A stretch of DNA of 17,871 nucleotides from CAYZZA01 sp964482685. Lineage in GTDB: Bacteria; Bacillota; Bacilli; Lactobacillales; Carnobacteriaceae_A. Both the position numbers and the translations under genes were made by a program. Where the stretch lies: contig CAYZZA010000023.1 in the NCBI GenBank assembly GCA_964482685.1, positions 1 through 17,871 of the forward strand, read 5' to 3'. The notes below the pieces were generated by a model, which saw nothing but the letters and a program-made list of their open reading frames with translations, was not told where the DNA came from and searched no databases. Positions 1 through 7,214 of the stretch are shown piece after piece (position 1 is the first letter of the stretch; the number at the start of each line of letters is the position of its first letter).

Positions 1-62
1 TTTGGTGTATAAAGCATCACAATGAAGGGGCACGCTTTTGAATTCTTTTTCAAATACAAAGA

Positions 63-98
63 AAAAAGCTCTCTAACCCTAAGGTTAGAGAGCTTTTT
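63..98 (-). terminator. Rho-independent terminator of the cold-shock gene
   Basis: A perfect 16-bp inverted repeat (63-78 with 83-98) has a 4-nt loop, with GCTCTCTAACC as the GC-bearing core. On the minus strand it ends in a run of T's, 17 bp past the csp stop codon. The A-tract on the other side makes it equally able to stop a plus-strand transcript coming from beyond the left edge. Bases 1-62 outside it hold no gene I can support. Confidence 0.93.
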
Positions 99-115
99 AA
101 TGCTTAAGTATGTGC

Positions 116-316
116 TTAAACTTTTTCAACGTTTGTTGCTTGTGGTCCACGATCTCCATCTTCAACATCAAATTGGACTTCTTGTCCTTCTTCTAATGTT
201 TTGAATCCTTCTCCAAGGATTGCGCTGAAGTGTACAAATACGTCTTCACCGTTCTCAACTTCGATAAAACCAAAACCTTTTTCTGCGTTAAACCATTTTA
301 CTCTACCTGTTTCCAT
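116..316 (-). CDS. Cold-shock protein, CspA family
   Basis: This is a 66-residue single-domain OB-fold protein that binds single-stranded RNA and DNA and keeps mRNA unfolded, acting as an RNA chaperone in the cytoplasm. Both nucleic-acid binding motifs are visible: RNP1 as KGFGFI near residues 13-18 and RNP2 as VFVHF near 26-30. The N-terminal GRVKWFNAEKGFGF pattern is typical, and the length matches the family. The start is an ATG with a GGAGG site 9 bases upstream. The gene has its own promoter just past ileS, a leader of about 105 nt, and a strong terminator, so it is probably monocistronic. Long leaders in cold-shock genes commonly control translation with temperature; that is family knowledge and is not shown here. 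Which csp paralogue this is (cspA, B, C or D) cannot be decided from sequence alone. Confidence 0.97.
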   Translation of the reverse strand: METGRVKWFNAEKGFGFIEVENGEDVFVHFSAILGEGFKTLEEGQEVQFDVEDGDRGPQATNVEKV

Positions 317-428
317 TATTAAAAACCTCCACTATCTTTTTGCAATAGATGTAATCATTTTCCATGCTTACATAAGTCACTCATTAACTATAATGTATGT
401 AACAATATGCTATCTACCACTTAACACT

Positions 429-457
429 AGTATAGCCTAGCTCTTTTTTATTTGCAA
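429..457 (-). promoter_or_regulatory. Sigma-A type promoter for the cold-shock gene
   Basis: On the minus strand TTGCAA (457-452), a 17-bp spacer and TATACT (434-429) make a near-consensus vegetative promoter. It begins about 20 bp past the ileS stop. Transcription would start near 422, leaving an untranslated leader of roughly 105 nt before the csp ATG at 316. Confidence 0.78.
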
Positions 458-476
458 GTACTATGCCTACTTAAAC

Positions 477-3263
477 TTATTTCTCTTCTTGCACGCCTAG
501 TGCCTCAGGAAAATGTGTGGCCACTATTTCATAACATCTGTTACATAAGTTAGGTGCATCCGTATGAGTGCCAACTTCCGTACTTATAATTCGACATCTT
601 TCACATGTGTCTCCTGCTGCACGTTCAACTTTGATGCTTAACCCTTCTACATCTGTTGCTTGTTCCACGGTTGCCATATCTTCAGACTTAATTTCTAAAT
701 CAGAGACGATTAAAATCTGTCTGAGATCTGTGTCTAAACTATTTAGCAATGAACGTGTGGCATCATTTGGATACAGAATTACCTTTGCTTCAAAAGATTT
801 CCCAATTATTTTTTCATCTCTTGCTACTTCTAGCGCTTTTAAAATTTTGCTTCTAACTTTCATAAATTCAGCCCATTTTTCCATTAATTCAGCTGTATTC
901 ATAAATTCTTTTGTCGTAGGCATATCTGCTAATTGTACATATGCTTCCTCTTCCTTTAGATAAGACCAAATCTCCTCTGCAGAGTGTGGCAAAATAGGTG
1001 TCAAAAGTTTTGTGAGCATGACGGCTGTTTCGTAAAACACTGTCTGCATGGCTCTTCTTTCATAGCTGTCTTCTGTCTCTATATAAACGACGTCTTTTGC
1101 AAAATCCAAATAAAATTGAGATAAATCTACTGTACAAAAATTATTGATTCCTTTGTATGCAATAGTAAAATCATACTTTTCATATCCTGCCATCACTTTA
1201 CTGGTCATTTGATGCAAGCGATTCATCATGTACTGATCCACTGATCTTAACTCTTCATAAGGAATAGCATGAGTCTCTGGGACAAAGTCCGTTGTATTTG
1301 CTAGAAGAAAACGAATTGTGTTCCTTATTTTTCGATAAATTTCAGATACTTGGTCGATAATTTCCATACTCACCCGAACATCTGATTGCGCATCCACACT
1401 TGCTGTCCAAAGACGAACAATATCGGCACCTTTTTGCTTGATAATTTTATTAGGTTCTATGGTATTGCCAAGTGATTTACTCATTTTATACCCTTTTCCA
1501 TCAAGAACCATTCCCTGTGATAAGACGGTTTTATAAGGTGCAACACCGTTTATAGCTACACTCGTTGTTAAGCTAGAGTTAAACCATCCACGATATTGAT
1601 CAGACCCTTCTAAATACAAGTCAGCTGGGAAGGTCAGATTTTCTCTTTCCTTCAAGACAGCTTCATGCGATGATCCTGAATCAAACCAAACATCCATAAT
1701 ATCTGTTTCTTTTTCAAATAGTCCATTTGGACTAGAAGGATGTGTAAATCCTTCTGGTAGTAAGTCTTTTGCTTCTTTTTCAAACCATATATTGGAGCCA
1801 TTTTGCCCAATTAACTCAGCCACATGATTAATCGTCTCAGTCGTAATAATTGGTTCCCCAGTTTCACCATAAAAAATAGGTAGCGGAACCCCCCATGTTC
1901 TTTGACGAGAAATGACCCAATCTCCTCTATCTTTTACCATGTTCGTAATGCGTTGTTCTCCCCATGGTTGCACCCATTCTACTTCTTTGATGTTTTCTAA
2001 AATCGCTTCTCTAAATTTATCTATCGACGCAAACCATTGCGGAGTTGCACGGAATATAACGGGTTTTTTCGTTCTCCAGTCATGTGGGTAACTATGTGTA
2101 AAGAAATCCATTTTTAAGAGAGCATTTTTTTCTTCTAGCCACTCGGTTACAATTTTGTTTGCATCATCATAAAAGACACCTTCTAACCCCTCTGCTTCTG
2201 CAGTAAATACTCCTTTAGAGTCTACTGGCGAAAGAGCTTCTAGATTGTATTTTAATCCTACGAAGTAATCATCTTCTCCGTGTCCAGGAGCGGTATGCAC
2301 GAGGCCGGTTCCGTCTTCCATCGTTACGTGCTCTCCTAGAATCACTAGGGAAGTGCGGTCGTAGAATGGATGTTTTGTCTGAATATATTCTAATTCTTTA
2401 CCTTGGATCTCTTTTATCATTTCTACTTCTTGCCATTCTATTTTTTCAGATACAGCAGAAAGTAGTTCTGATGCTACCACATATTTTTTGCCGTCTGCTT
2501 TGACAATTGAATAGAGCGAATCAGGATGTACGGCAATCCCTAAGTTTGCTGGTAAGGTCCAAGGTGTTGTGGTCCAAATCACTAAGGAAGTATCTGAATC
2601 CAGTACATTTTTTCCATCTAGTACTTCGAAAGCTACATAGATATTTGGTGAACGTACATCTTGGTATTCGATTTCTGCTTCAGCTAATGCCGACTCACTA
2701 GAAGGCGACCAATAAATAGGCTTTTGTCCACGGTAAATATACCCATTTTCAGCCATTTTCCCAAACACTCGAATTTGTGCTTCTTCATACTCCTTTGTAA
2801 GCGTTACGTATGGATTGTCCCATTCACCTGCGATACCTAAACGTTTAAAATCTTCACGCTGTGTATTGATTTGTTCCCACGCATAATCTTCACACAATTG
2901 ACGATAATCGGCCACTGACATTTCTTTTCGCTTAACACCTTTTTTAGCCAATGCTTGTTCAATAGGCAGTCCATGCGTATCCCATCCTGGGACATAGGGA
3001 GCTCTGTGTCCGGTCATAGATTTATAACGGACAATAATGTCTTTACTAATTTTGTTCAAAGCGTGCCCAATATGGATGTTTCCATTTGCAAATGGAGGAC
3101 CGTCATGTAAAACAAAAGAAGGATTCAATGCATTCTTTTCTTGAACACGTTCATATATCTTTTCGCTTTCCCACTCTGCTTGTCTTTCTACTTCTTTATT
3201 TGGTAAATTTGCACGCATTGGAAAACCTGTTTTTCCAAGTTGCAATGTATCCTTTAATTTCAT
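477..3263 (-). CDS. ileS: Isoleucyl-tRNA synthetase
   Basis: This class Ia aminoacyl-tRNA synthetase charges tRNA-Ile in the cytoplasm. At 928 residues it has the bacterial short-form size. The HIGH signature is at residues 64-67 inside GNIHIGHALN, and KMSKS is at 593-597. Between them lies the CP1 editing domain with WTTTPWTLPANLG and the downstream GTGLVHTAPGHGEDD stretch, which clears mischarged valine in this family. The C-terminus carries a zinc-binding CxxC pair (Cys887/890 and Cys907/910), as in the mupirocin-sensitive bacterial type. I chose the ATG at 3263 because AGGAG sits 7 bases before it. A longer in-frame reading from an ATG at 3278 would place that ribosome site inside the coding region. 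Expression is probably controlled by the T-box leader upstream. There is no clear terminator after the gene, and the csp promoter follows almost at once. Confidence 0.98.
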   Translation of the reverse strand: MKLKDTLQLGKTGFPMRANLPNKEVERQAEWESEKIYERVQEKNALNPSFVLHDGPPFANGNIHIGHALNKISKDIIVRYKSMTGHRAPYVPGWDTHGLPIEQALAKKGVKRKEMSVADYRQLCEDYAWEQINTQREDFKRLGIAGEWDNPYVTLTKEYEEAQIRVFGKMAENGYIYRGQKPIYWSPSSESALAEAEIEYQDVRSPNIYVAFEVLDGKNVLDSDTSLVIWTTTPWTLPANLGIAVHPDSLYSIVKADGKKYVVASELLSAVSEKIEWQEVEMIKEIQGKELEYIQTKHPFYDRTSLVILGEHVTMEDGTGLVHTAPGHGEDDYFVGLKYNLEALSPVDSKGVFTAEAEGLEGVFYDDANKIVTEWLEEKNALLKMDFFTHSYPHDWRTKKPVIFRATPQWFASIDKFREAILENIKEVEWVQPWGEQRITNMVKDRGDWVISRQRTWGVPLPIFYGETGEPIITTETINHVAELIGQNGSNIWFEKEAKDLLPEGFTHPSSPNGLFEKETDIMDVWFDSGSSHEAVLKERENLTFPADLYLEGSDQYRGWFNSSLTTSVAINGVAPYKTVLSQGMVLDGKGYKMSKSLGNTIEPNKIIKQKGADIVRLWTASVDAQSDVRVSMEIIDQVSEIYRKIRNTIRFLLANTTDFVPETHAIPYEELRSVDQYMMNRLHQMTSKVMAGYEKYDFTIAYKGINNFCTVDLSQFYLDFAKDVVYIETEDSYERRAMQTVFYETAVMLTKLLTPILPHSAEEIWSYLKEEEAYVQLADMPTTKEFMNTAELMEKWAEFMKVRSKILKALEVARDEKIIGKSFEAKVILYPNDATRSLLNSLDTDLRQILIVSDLEIKSEDMATVEQATDVEGLSIKVERAAGDTCERCRIISTEVGTHTDAPNLCNRCYEIVATHFPEALGVQEEK

Positions 3264-3306
3264 ACTCAATCTCCTCATTTTTTAGTAATCAATGCTTTAT
3301 TTCAAT

Positions 3307-3343
3307 AAAAAAAGAGACTGCGTCCTGAAAGGGACGAAATCTC
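3307..3343 (-). terminator. T-box attenuator terminator of ileS
   Basis: On the minus strand GAGA...CGTCC (3343-3332), a 6-nt loop and GGACG...TCTC (3325-3314) form a hairpin followed by seven T's (3313-3307). It directly follows the T-box sequence, so it is the conditional terminator that competes with the antiterminator. It lies about 45 bp before the ileS start. Confidence 0.9.
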
Positions 3344-3540
3344 CGTGGTACCACCCAAATTTAAAAAACAATACACATGTACTGTTTTTTCTTTCCATCG
3401 GATAACGCAGATGGGGCGTCATTGATTACTTGTCACCAATGCACTCATGGATGATAACAAAATAAAAGAGACTTTATCGGTCTTTCACCTTTCACCGATT
3501 CGCTGCTAAGTTTTTTATTTTGATGGTTCCAGTCTTCGCT
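3344..3540 (-). promoter_or_regulatory. T-box riboswitch leader of ileS (tRNA-Ile responsive)
   Basis: The conserved T-box core GGGTGGTACCACG is at 3356-3344. Its TGGT (3353-3350) would pair with an ACCA tRNA end, as expected when the discriminator base is A. Upstream, a Stem I arm is visible: CAAAATAAAA (3522-3513) pairs with TTTTATTTTG (3467-3458), capped by ATCGGT/ACCGAT (3499-3494 with 3481-3476). Just 3' of that helix is GTTATCATCC, so the ATC at 3455-3453 (or the next one at 3452-3450) is the likely isoleucine specifier. A further hairpin CATC...GATG lies near 3413-3396. Uncharged tRNA-Ile would stabilise the antiterminator and let ileS be read. The exact 5' end and the promoter are not evident; the leader begins almost at the divIVA stop codon. 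Confidence 0.93.
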
Positions 3541-3542
3541 TT

Positions 3543-4205
3543 TCATTCATTCGAAAGAGACGGTAATTCAACAGCTGGGGTTGTTCCTTCTTCGTATGCT
3601 TCTTCTTGATTCGCATTTTCTTCTAACAATTCGGGCTGTTCCTTCTCTTTTGTTTCACTTTCTAATTGTAACGTTTTTCCGTCTTCTGTCAACTTTTCTG
3701 TTACTTCTTCGATCGTTGGAGTTAGGATAACTTCAGTTTTTTGAGCTCGTAATACATCATCCCAGTCTGTGTTTTTTAACATTTCTAGCTGAGATTCCAC
3801 CATAATCTGCAAACGTTGTCTGAATACAAGGCTTTGCTGACGCAATTCTTCTGTCTCGGATTTGATTCGCCGTGCTTTTTCAACTGCGTCTTGCAATAAT
3901 TGATTTGCATTGCTTTCAGCTTCTTTTTTCATGACCTCAACTTCTTTTGTGGTGTTTTCTTTTAATCGATCTGCGGCCTCTTGTGCGACCAATATAGAAC
4001 GATTCAATGAGTCATGAATGCTGTCGTAGTGGGTCAGTTTCTCCTTTGAAAAACGAAGTTTTTCTTCTAACTCTTTGTTTTCACGAGTTAGTTTTTCAAT
4101 ATGTTTAATGATTTGGTCTAAATAATCATTTACTTCATCTTGGTCATACCCTCGCATCTTTACCGAAAATTCTTTATTGTGTATATCCATAGGGGTTAAG
4201 GACAT
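3543..4205 (-). CDS. divIVA: Cell division organiser DivIVA
   Basis: This 220-residue coiled-coil protein gathers at negatively curved membrane, namely the septum and poles, and recruits division and wall partners. The N-terminal lipid-binding module is clear (SLTPMDIHNKEF, then MRGYDQDEVNDYLDQ at about residues 17-31). From about residue 25 to 155 the sequence is dense in heptad-like E/K/L and predicted coiled coil. The C-terminal 60 residues are acidic, low-complexity and probably flexible. Residue 17 is Met where B. subtilis has a membrane-inserting Phe, while the following Arg18 is kept; from memory, Met at this site is common in lactic acid bacteria. A GGAGG site stands 7 bases before the ATG. 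Its place after ylmH and before ileS is the usual one in Firmicutes. Confidence 0.97.
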   Translation of the reverse strand: MSLTPMDIHNKEFSVKMRGYDQDEVNDYLDQIIKHIEKLTRENKELEEKLRFSKEKLTHYDSIHDSLNRSILVAQEAADRLKENTTKEVEVMKKEAESNANQLLQDAVEKARRIKSETEELRQQSLVFRQRLQIMVESQLEMLKNTDWDDVLRAQKTEVILTPTIEEVTEKLTEDGKTLQLESETKEKEQPELLEENANQEEAYEEGTTPAVELPSLSNE

Positions 4206-4253
4206 CTCGGCACCTCCAGTTTTTTGTGTACATCCAGCCTTAAGTTTTCACAT

Positions 4254-5042
4254 TCATGTTTTATCTTGTATTGCTCTAATTGATAGCTTTTCTTTACTTT
4301 TTTTGGTCAAACCTTGATTTGATATATATTGAAACCGTCCATATTTGCGGACAGACACTATATCTTTAACGTCAAGTTCAAATGCTGGGCGCGTGATGAC
4401 AAGCCAATTCACTTTTACTTGACCAGCCTCAATAACTTCTTTTGTTTTCTGTCTAGACATATTATAAAGTGATGACATTACTGAATCTAACCTAAGCGAG
4501 GAGGCAAGCACTTCATGCTCTTTCCATTCATTTATTGGCTCTACTCCTTCAGACAAAGGCACTTCTTTTAATGCTACGCTCACTTTTCCTATCTTTTCAA
4601 TCTGAGTAGGCAAATATGTAGCAATTTGTTTTTCTGTATAGAACTGCCATGTTAAACCATCTGTAATAATATCTCCGATAACATTCCGTGTCAGGCCATT
4701 GCCCATTAAAGTCCCAAGAATTTGACTATGTGTTAGTGTATTAAATTTTGAAGCATAGTCAATTTGGCAAAGAAGCACTTCGAAATCTTTTTCTTCTGGT
4801 TCCCAATATTGCGGATACAAAAGAGCGCGTTTTCTCTCGGAATCCTTGTAGCCTCCAAAATAAGAAATTTGACACTCGTCACTTCTTTTAGCCACTGTTT
4901 CCAAAATAAATTGTTCTCTCGGGTTTAAAAAATATGTTACATATGGTGTGTACTGATTTTCTACATTTCCAACCCAGTCCGTACACATATCAACAAACTG
5001 TACTTCTTCTTTACGAAAATGCTGTGTTACATTACTCTTCAT
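4254..5042 (-). CDS. ylmH: S4-domain RNA-binding protein YlmH
   Basis: This 262-residue protein is of the YlmH family. The N-terminal 175 residues form the family-specific region, with the conserved DYASKFNTLTHSQILG-type segment around 95-110 and GLTRNVIGDI near 116-125. A C-terminal S4 RNA-binding domain spans about 183-240, containing RLDSVMSSLYNMSR and EAGQVKVN. In B. subtilis, YlmH has been reported to bind stalled 50S-peptidyl-tRNA complexes in ribosome-associated quality control; the older view linked it to division only through its place in this cluster. The start ATG has a modest AAGGTAGGGG site. It lies 40 bp after yggT and 48 bp before divIVA, the standard order. Confidence 0.95.
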   Translation of the reverse strand: MKSNVTQHFRKEEVQFVDMCTDWVGNVENQYTPYVTYFLNPREQFILETVAKRSDECQISYFGGYKDSERKRALLYPQYWEPEEKDFEVLLCQIDYASKFNTLTHSQILGTLMGNGLTRNVIGDIITDGLTWQFYTEKQIATYLPTQIEKIGKVSVALKEVPLSEGVEPINEWKEHEVLASSLRLDSVMSSLYNMSRQKTKEVIEAGQVKVNWLVITRPAFELDVKDIVSVRKYGRFQYISNQGLTKKSKEKLSIRAIQDKT

Positions 5043-5082
5043 GGGTCCCCTACCTTTTAAACAAATCCTCTTCTGTTATTTT

Positions 5083-5379
5083 CTATAATGCATATGCTAG
5101 GCTTCGTAGCAAATTAAACACCACATTTAAACCACCTTGAACAAGCATTAAAGAAAAGTAAGCTGCCATTCCTGCAAAACTGACTATTCCAACTGGTGGG
5201 AGAAAACGCCTAAAAAAGCCAACAAACGGTTCACATATTCTCATTAAAAAGTAGCCTAGCTTTGACTGATAAGCCCCAGGGATCCAAGACATTAAGAAAT
5301 ACACAATCAATAAAATTGAGTAGATTTCTATAGCGCCTGATAAGATTTCTTGAGTGAGATTTAGTAGTTGTATTAACAA
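5083..5379 (-). CDS. YggT/YlmG family membrane protein
   Basis: This is a small integral membrane protein of 98 residues with two hydrophobic segments, about 17-38 (ending MSWIPGA) and about 65-85. Between them is the family hallmark around residues 47-62, RICEPFVGFFRRFLPP. YggT/YlmG proteins are linked to division and, in plastids, to nucleoid and cytochrome assembly; a precise bacterial role is not settled. No ATG is available at the N-terminus. The best start is a TTG at 5379, 25 bp after the sepF stop, with only a weak GGGG ribosome site 10 bases upstream. That suggests low or coupled translation. Neighbours sepF and ylmH fit the conserved block. Confidence 0.92.
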   Translation of the reverse strand: MLIQLLNLTQEILSGAIEIYSILLIVYFLMSWIPGAYQSKLGYFLMRICEPFVGFFRRFLPPVGIVSFAGMAAYFSLMLVQGGLNVVFNLLRSLAYAL

Positions 5380-5404
5380 AGTATGTGCCCCGTTTCTAGT
5401 AATT

Positions 5405-5875
5405 TTATGTTGAAAGCAGGGAGTTTATTTCTATTCCATCAATGTCCACATTAGAGGGCGTGCATACGAATATCTCTTCTCCAACTCTCTGGATATCTCC
5501 ATTAATTGCATAAACAGTCCCCGCTAAAAAATCTAAGATTTTTTTCGCTTGTTCTTTTTCTATCCTTCTAAAATTTAAAATGACGGTATTGTTTTTTAAT
5601 ATCATATCTGCAATATCTTTTACTTCTGAATACGTGCGAGGTTCAATGATACTTATTTTTGATTTTTGAGGCGCATGATGCTTCATAGAAACTACATTGG
5701 TCTCTGCTCTGCGCGCACTGACGGAAGAAGATTGTTTGACCAATGGTTGATTTTGGCCATTTATATATGCTTTTTTGATGGATGCGAGCTGGTTGGCTTG
5801 CTTCTGTTCTTTTAGGTTCTCAGTCTCCTCTTCATCCATATAAAAAAATGCATTCAATTTATCTTTTAAGCTCAT
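5405..5875 (-). CDS. sepF: Cell division protein SepF
   Basis: SepF tethers FtsZ to the membrane and bundles its filaments. The 156-residue protein opens with a short amphipathic helix (SLKDKLNAFFYM), the membrane anchor in this family. A charged, probably flexible linker follows to about residue 70, then the compact SepF core at about 73-142, with the conserved ILDFLAGTVYAINGDIQRVG stretch (about 113-132) that forms the dimer and FtsZ contact. An AAGGGGAAG ribosome site precedes the ATG. It lies 48 bp after ftsZ with no ylmE/yggS gene between. Confidence is high from motif and context. Confidence 0.97.
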   Translation of the reverse strand: MSLKDKLNAFFYMDEEETENLKEQKQANQLASIKKAYINGQNQPLVKQSSSVSARRAETNVVSMKHHAPQKSKISIIEPRTYSEVKDIADMILKNNTVILNFRRIEKEQAKKILDFLAGTVYAINGDIQRVGEEIFVCTPSNVDIDGIEINSLLST

Positions 5876-5923
5876 GTAACTTCCCCTTTCTATCTATTTC
5901 GGATGGTTACAACAACATAAACA

Positions 5924-7180
5924 TTATTGATCTTTATTGTCAGTCCGTCTTCTTCTAAAGAACGGCGGCATATCCAGTTCAGCTTCTTCTTCCTGATTTT
6001 GACTGTTTCGCTTGTTTATTCTACCAAACAAATCAAACTCAGGCTTTTCTACTTTTGTTTCTTCTTCAGGCGAAGGCGCCTGTTCGTCTGTTTCTGTTTC
6101 GCGACGGATATCCCAATCACCAAAAGGATCCGATTTTTTGCTTTCCTTAGGTACAGACGGTGATACTGGCTTTGTTAATGTCTGGCTAAGTTTAGCTCTA
6201 TGATTTGAAGAATCAGACTTTTTTGATTGATCGATACCCGTTGCAATTACCGTTACGATCACTTCGTCTCCTAAGTTTTCGTTGATGGATGTTCCAAATA
6301 TAATGTTTACGTCACTTGTTGCGGCGGCGGAAACAATTTCAGAGGCATCTTGTGCTTCAAACAACGTTAAATCTGATCCACCTGTAATATTTAAAAGAAC
6401 AGATTCTGCTCCATCAATTGATACTTCTAACAATGGGGAAGATATTGCTTTTTTGGTTGCTTCTGCTGTCCGGTTTTCACCACTTGATTTTCCAATCCCC
6501 ATCAATGCAGAACCTTGGTTTTCCATCACAGTTTTTACGTCTGCAAAGTCTAGGTTGACATACCCTGGAGAGGTAATCAAATCGGAAATCCCTTGGACTC
6601 CTTGTCTAAGGACGTTATCCGCTTCTCTAAAGGCTTCCATCATAGGTGTTTTTTTGTCTACAATCTCTAAGAGACGGTTGTTTGAGATAATCACCAATGT
6701 ATCTACGTGCTCTTTTAATTGTGCAATCCCTTCGGCAGCAAAACGTCCACGTTTAGGGCCTTCAAAAGTAAACGGACGTGTCACCACACCGACAGTTAAA
6801 GCACCTTGCTCTTTTGCGATTCGTGCCACAATCGGAGCAGCACCTGTTCCAGTTCCGCCCCCCATTCCTGTTGTAACAAACACCATATCGGCACCTTCAA
6901 GCGCTTCAGCAATCAATTCTTCACTTTCTTCGGCTGCTTTTTTTCCAATGTCTGGATTTGCTCCAGCACCTAGCCCTCTTGTTAATTTAGGTCCTAATTG
7001 TATTTTTATTTCAGCGCTTGAGTGTGCCAACGCCTGTACGTCTGTGTTGGCAACAATAAACTCTACTCCAAACACATCGTCTTCAATCATCCGATTGACA
7101 GCATTTCCACCTGCACCACCTACACCAATTACTTTTATGACCGCTCCGTTTGAAGCGCCCGCATCAAATTCTATATCCAT
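5924..7180 (-). CDS. ftsZ: Cell division GTPase FtsZ
   Basis: FtsZ is the tubulin-like GTPase that polymerises into the Z-ring. The 418-residue protein has the nucleotide-binding GGGTGTGA loop at 107-114, and the T7 synergy loop NLDFAD at 209-214 supplies the catalytic Asp residues. The N-terminal Rossmann core begins VIKVIGVGGAGGNAVNRM. After about residue 315 comes an acidic, repeat-poor linker of some 85 residues. The conserved C-terminal peptide DMPPFFRRRR, which binds FtsA and SepF, is followed by a short TDNKDQ tail. The start is the ATG at 7180 with GGGAGGA 8 bases upstream. A longer GTG reading from 7195 would put that site inside the gene and is less likely. It follows ftsA by 34 bp and is probably co-transcribed with it. 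Confidence 0.99.
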   Translation of the reverse strand: MDIEFDAGASNGAVIKVIGVGGAGGNAVNRMIEDDVFGVEFIVANTDVQALAHSSAEIKIQLGPKLTRGLGAGANPDIGKKAAEESEELIAEALEGADMVFVTTGMGGGTGTGAAPIVARIAKEQGALTVGVVTRPFTFEGPKRGRFAAEGIAQLKEHVDTLVIISNNRLLEIVDKKTPMMEAFREADNVLRQGVQGISDLITSPGYVNLDFADVKTVMENQGSALMGIGKSSGENRTAEATKKAISSPLLEVSIDGAESVLLNITGGSDLTLFEAQDASEIVSAAATSDVNIIFGTSINENLGDEVIVTVIATGIDQSKKSDSSNHRAKLSQTLTKPVSPSVPKESKKSDPFGDWDIRRETETDEQAPSPEEETKVEKPEFDLFGRINKRNSQNQEEEAELDMPPFFRRRRTDNKDQ

Positions 7181-7214
7181 TTTCTTTCCTCCCACTCTTT
7201 TTCAACTCAAAAGA

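Noticed and set aside
1..62. Possible 3' end of a plus-strand gene converging on the csp terminator
   Set aside because: One frame is open to a TGA near 41 but only about 12 codons are visible, too few to support a gene.
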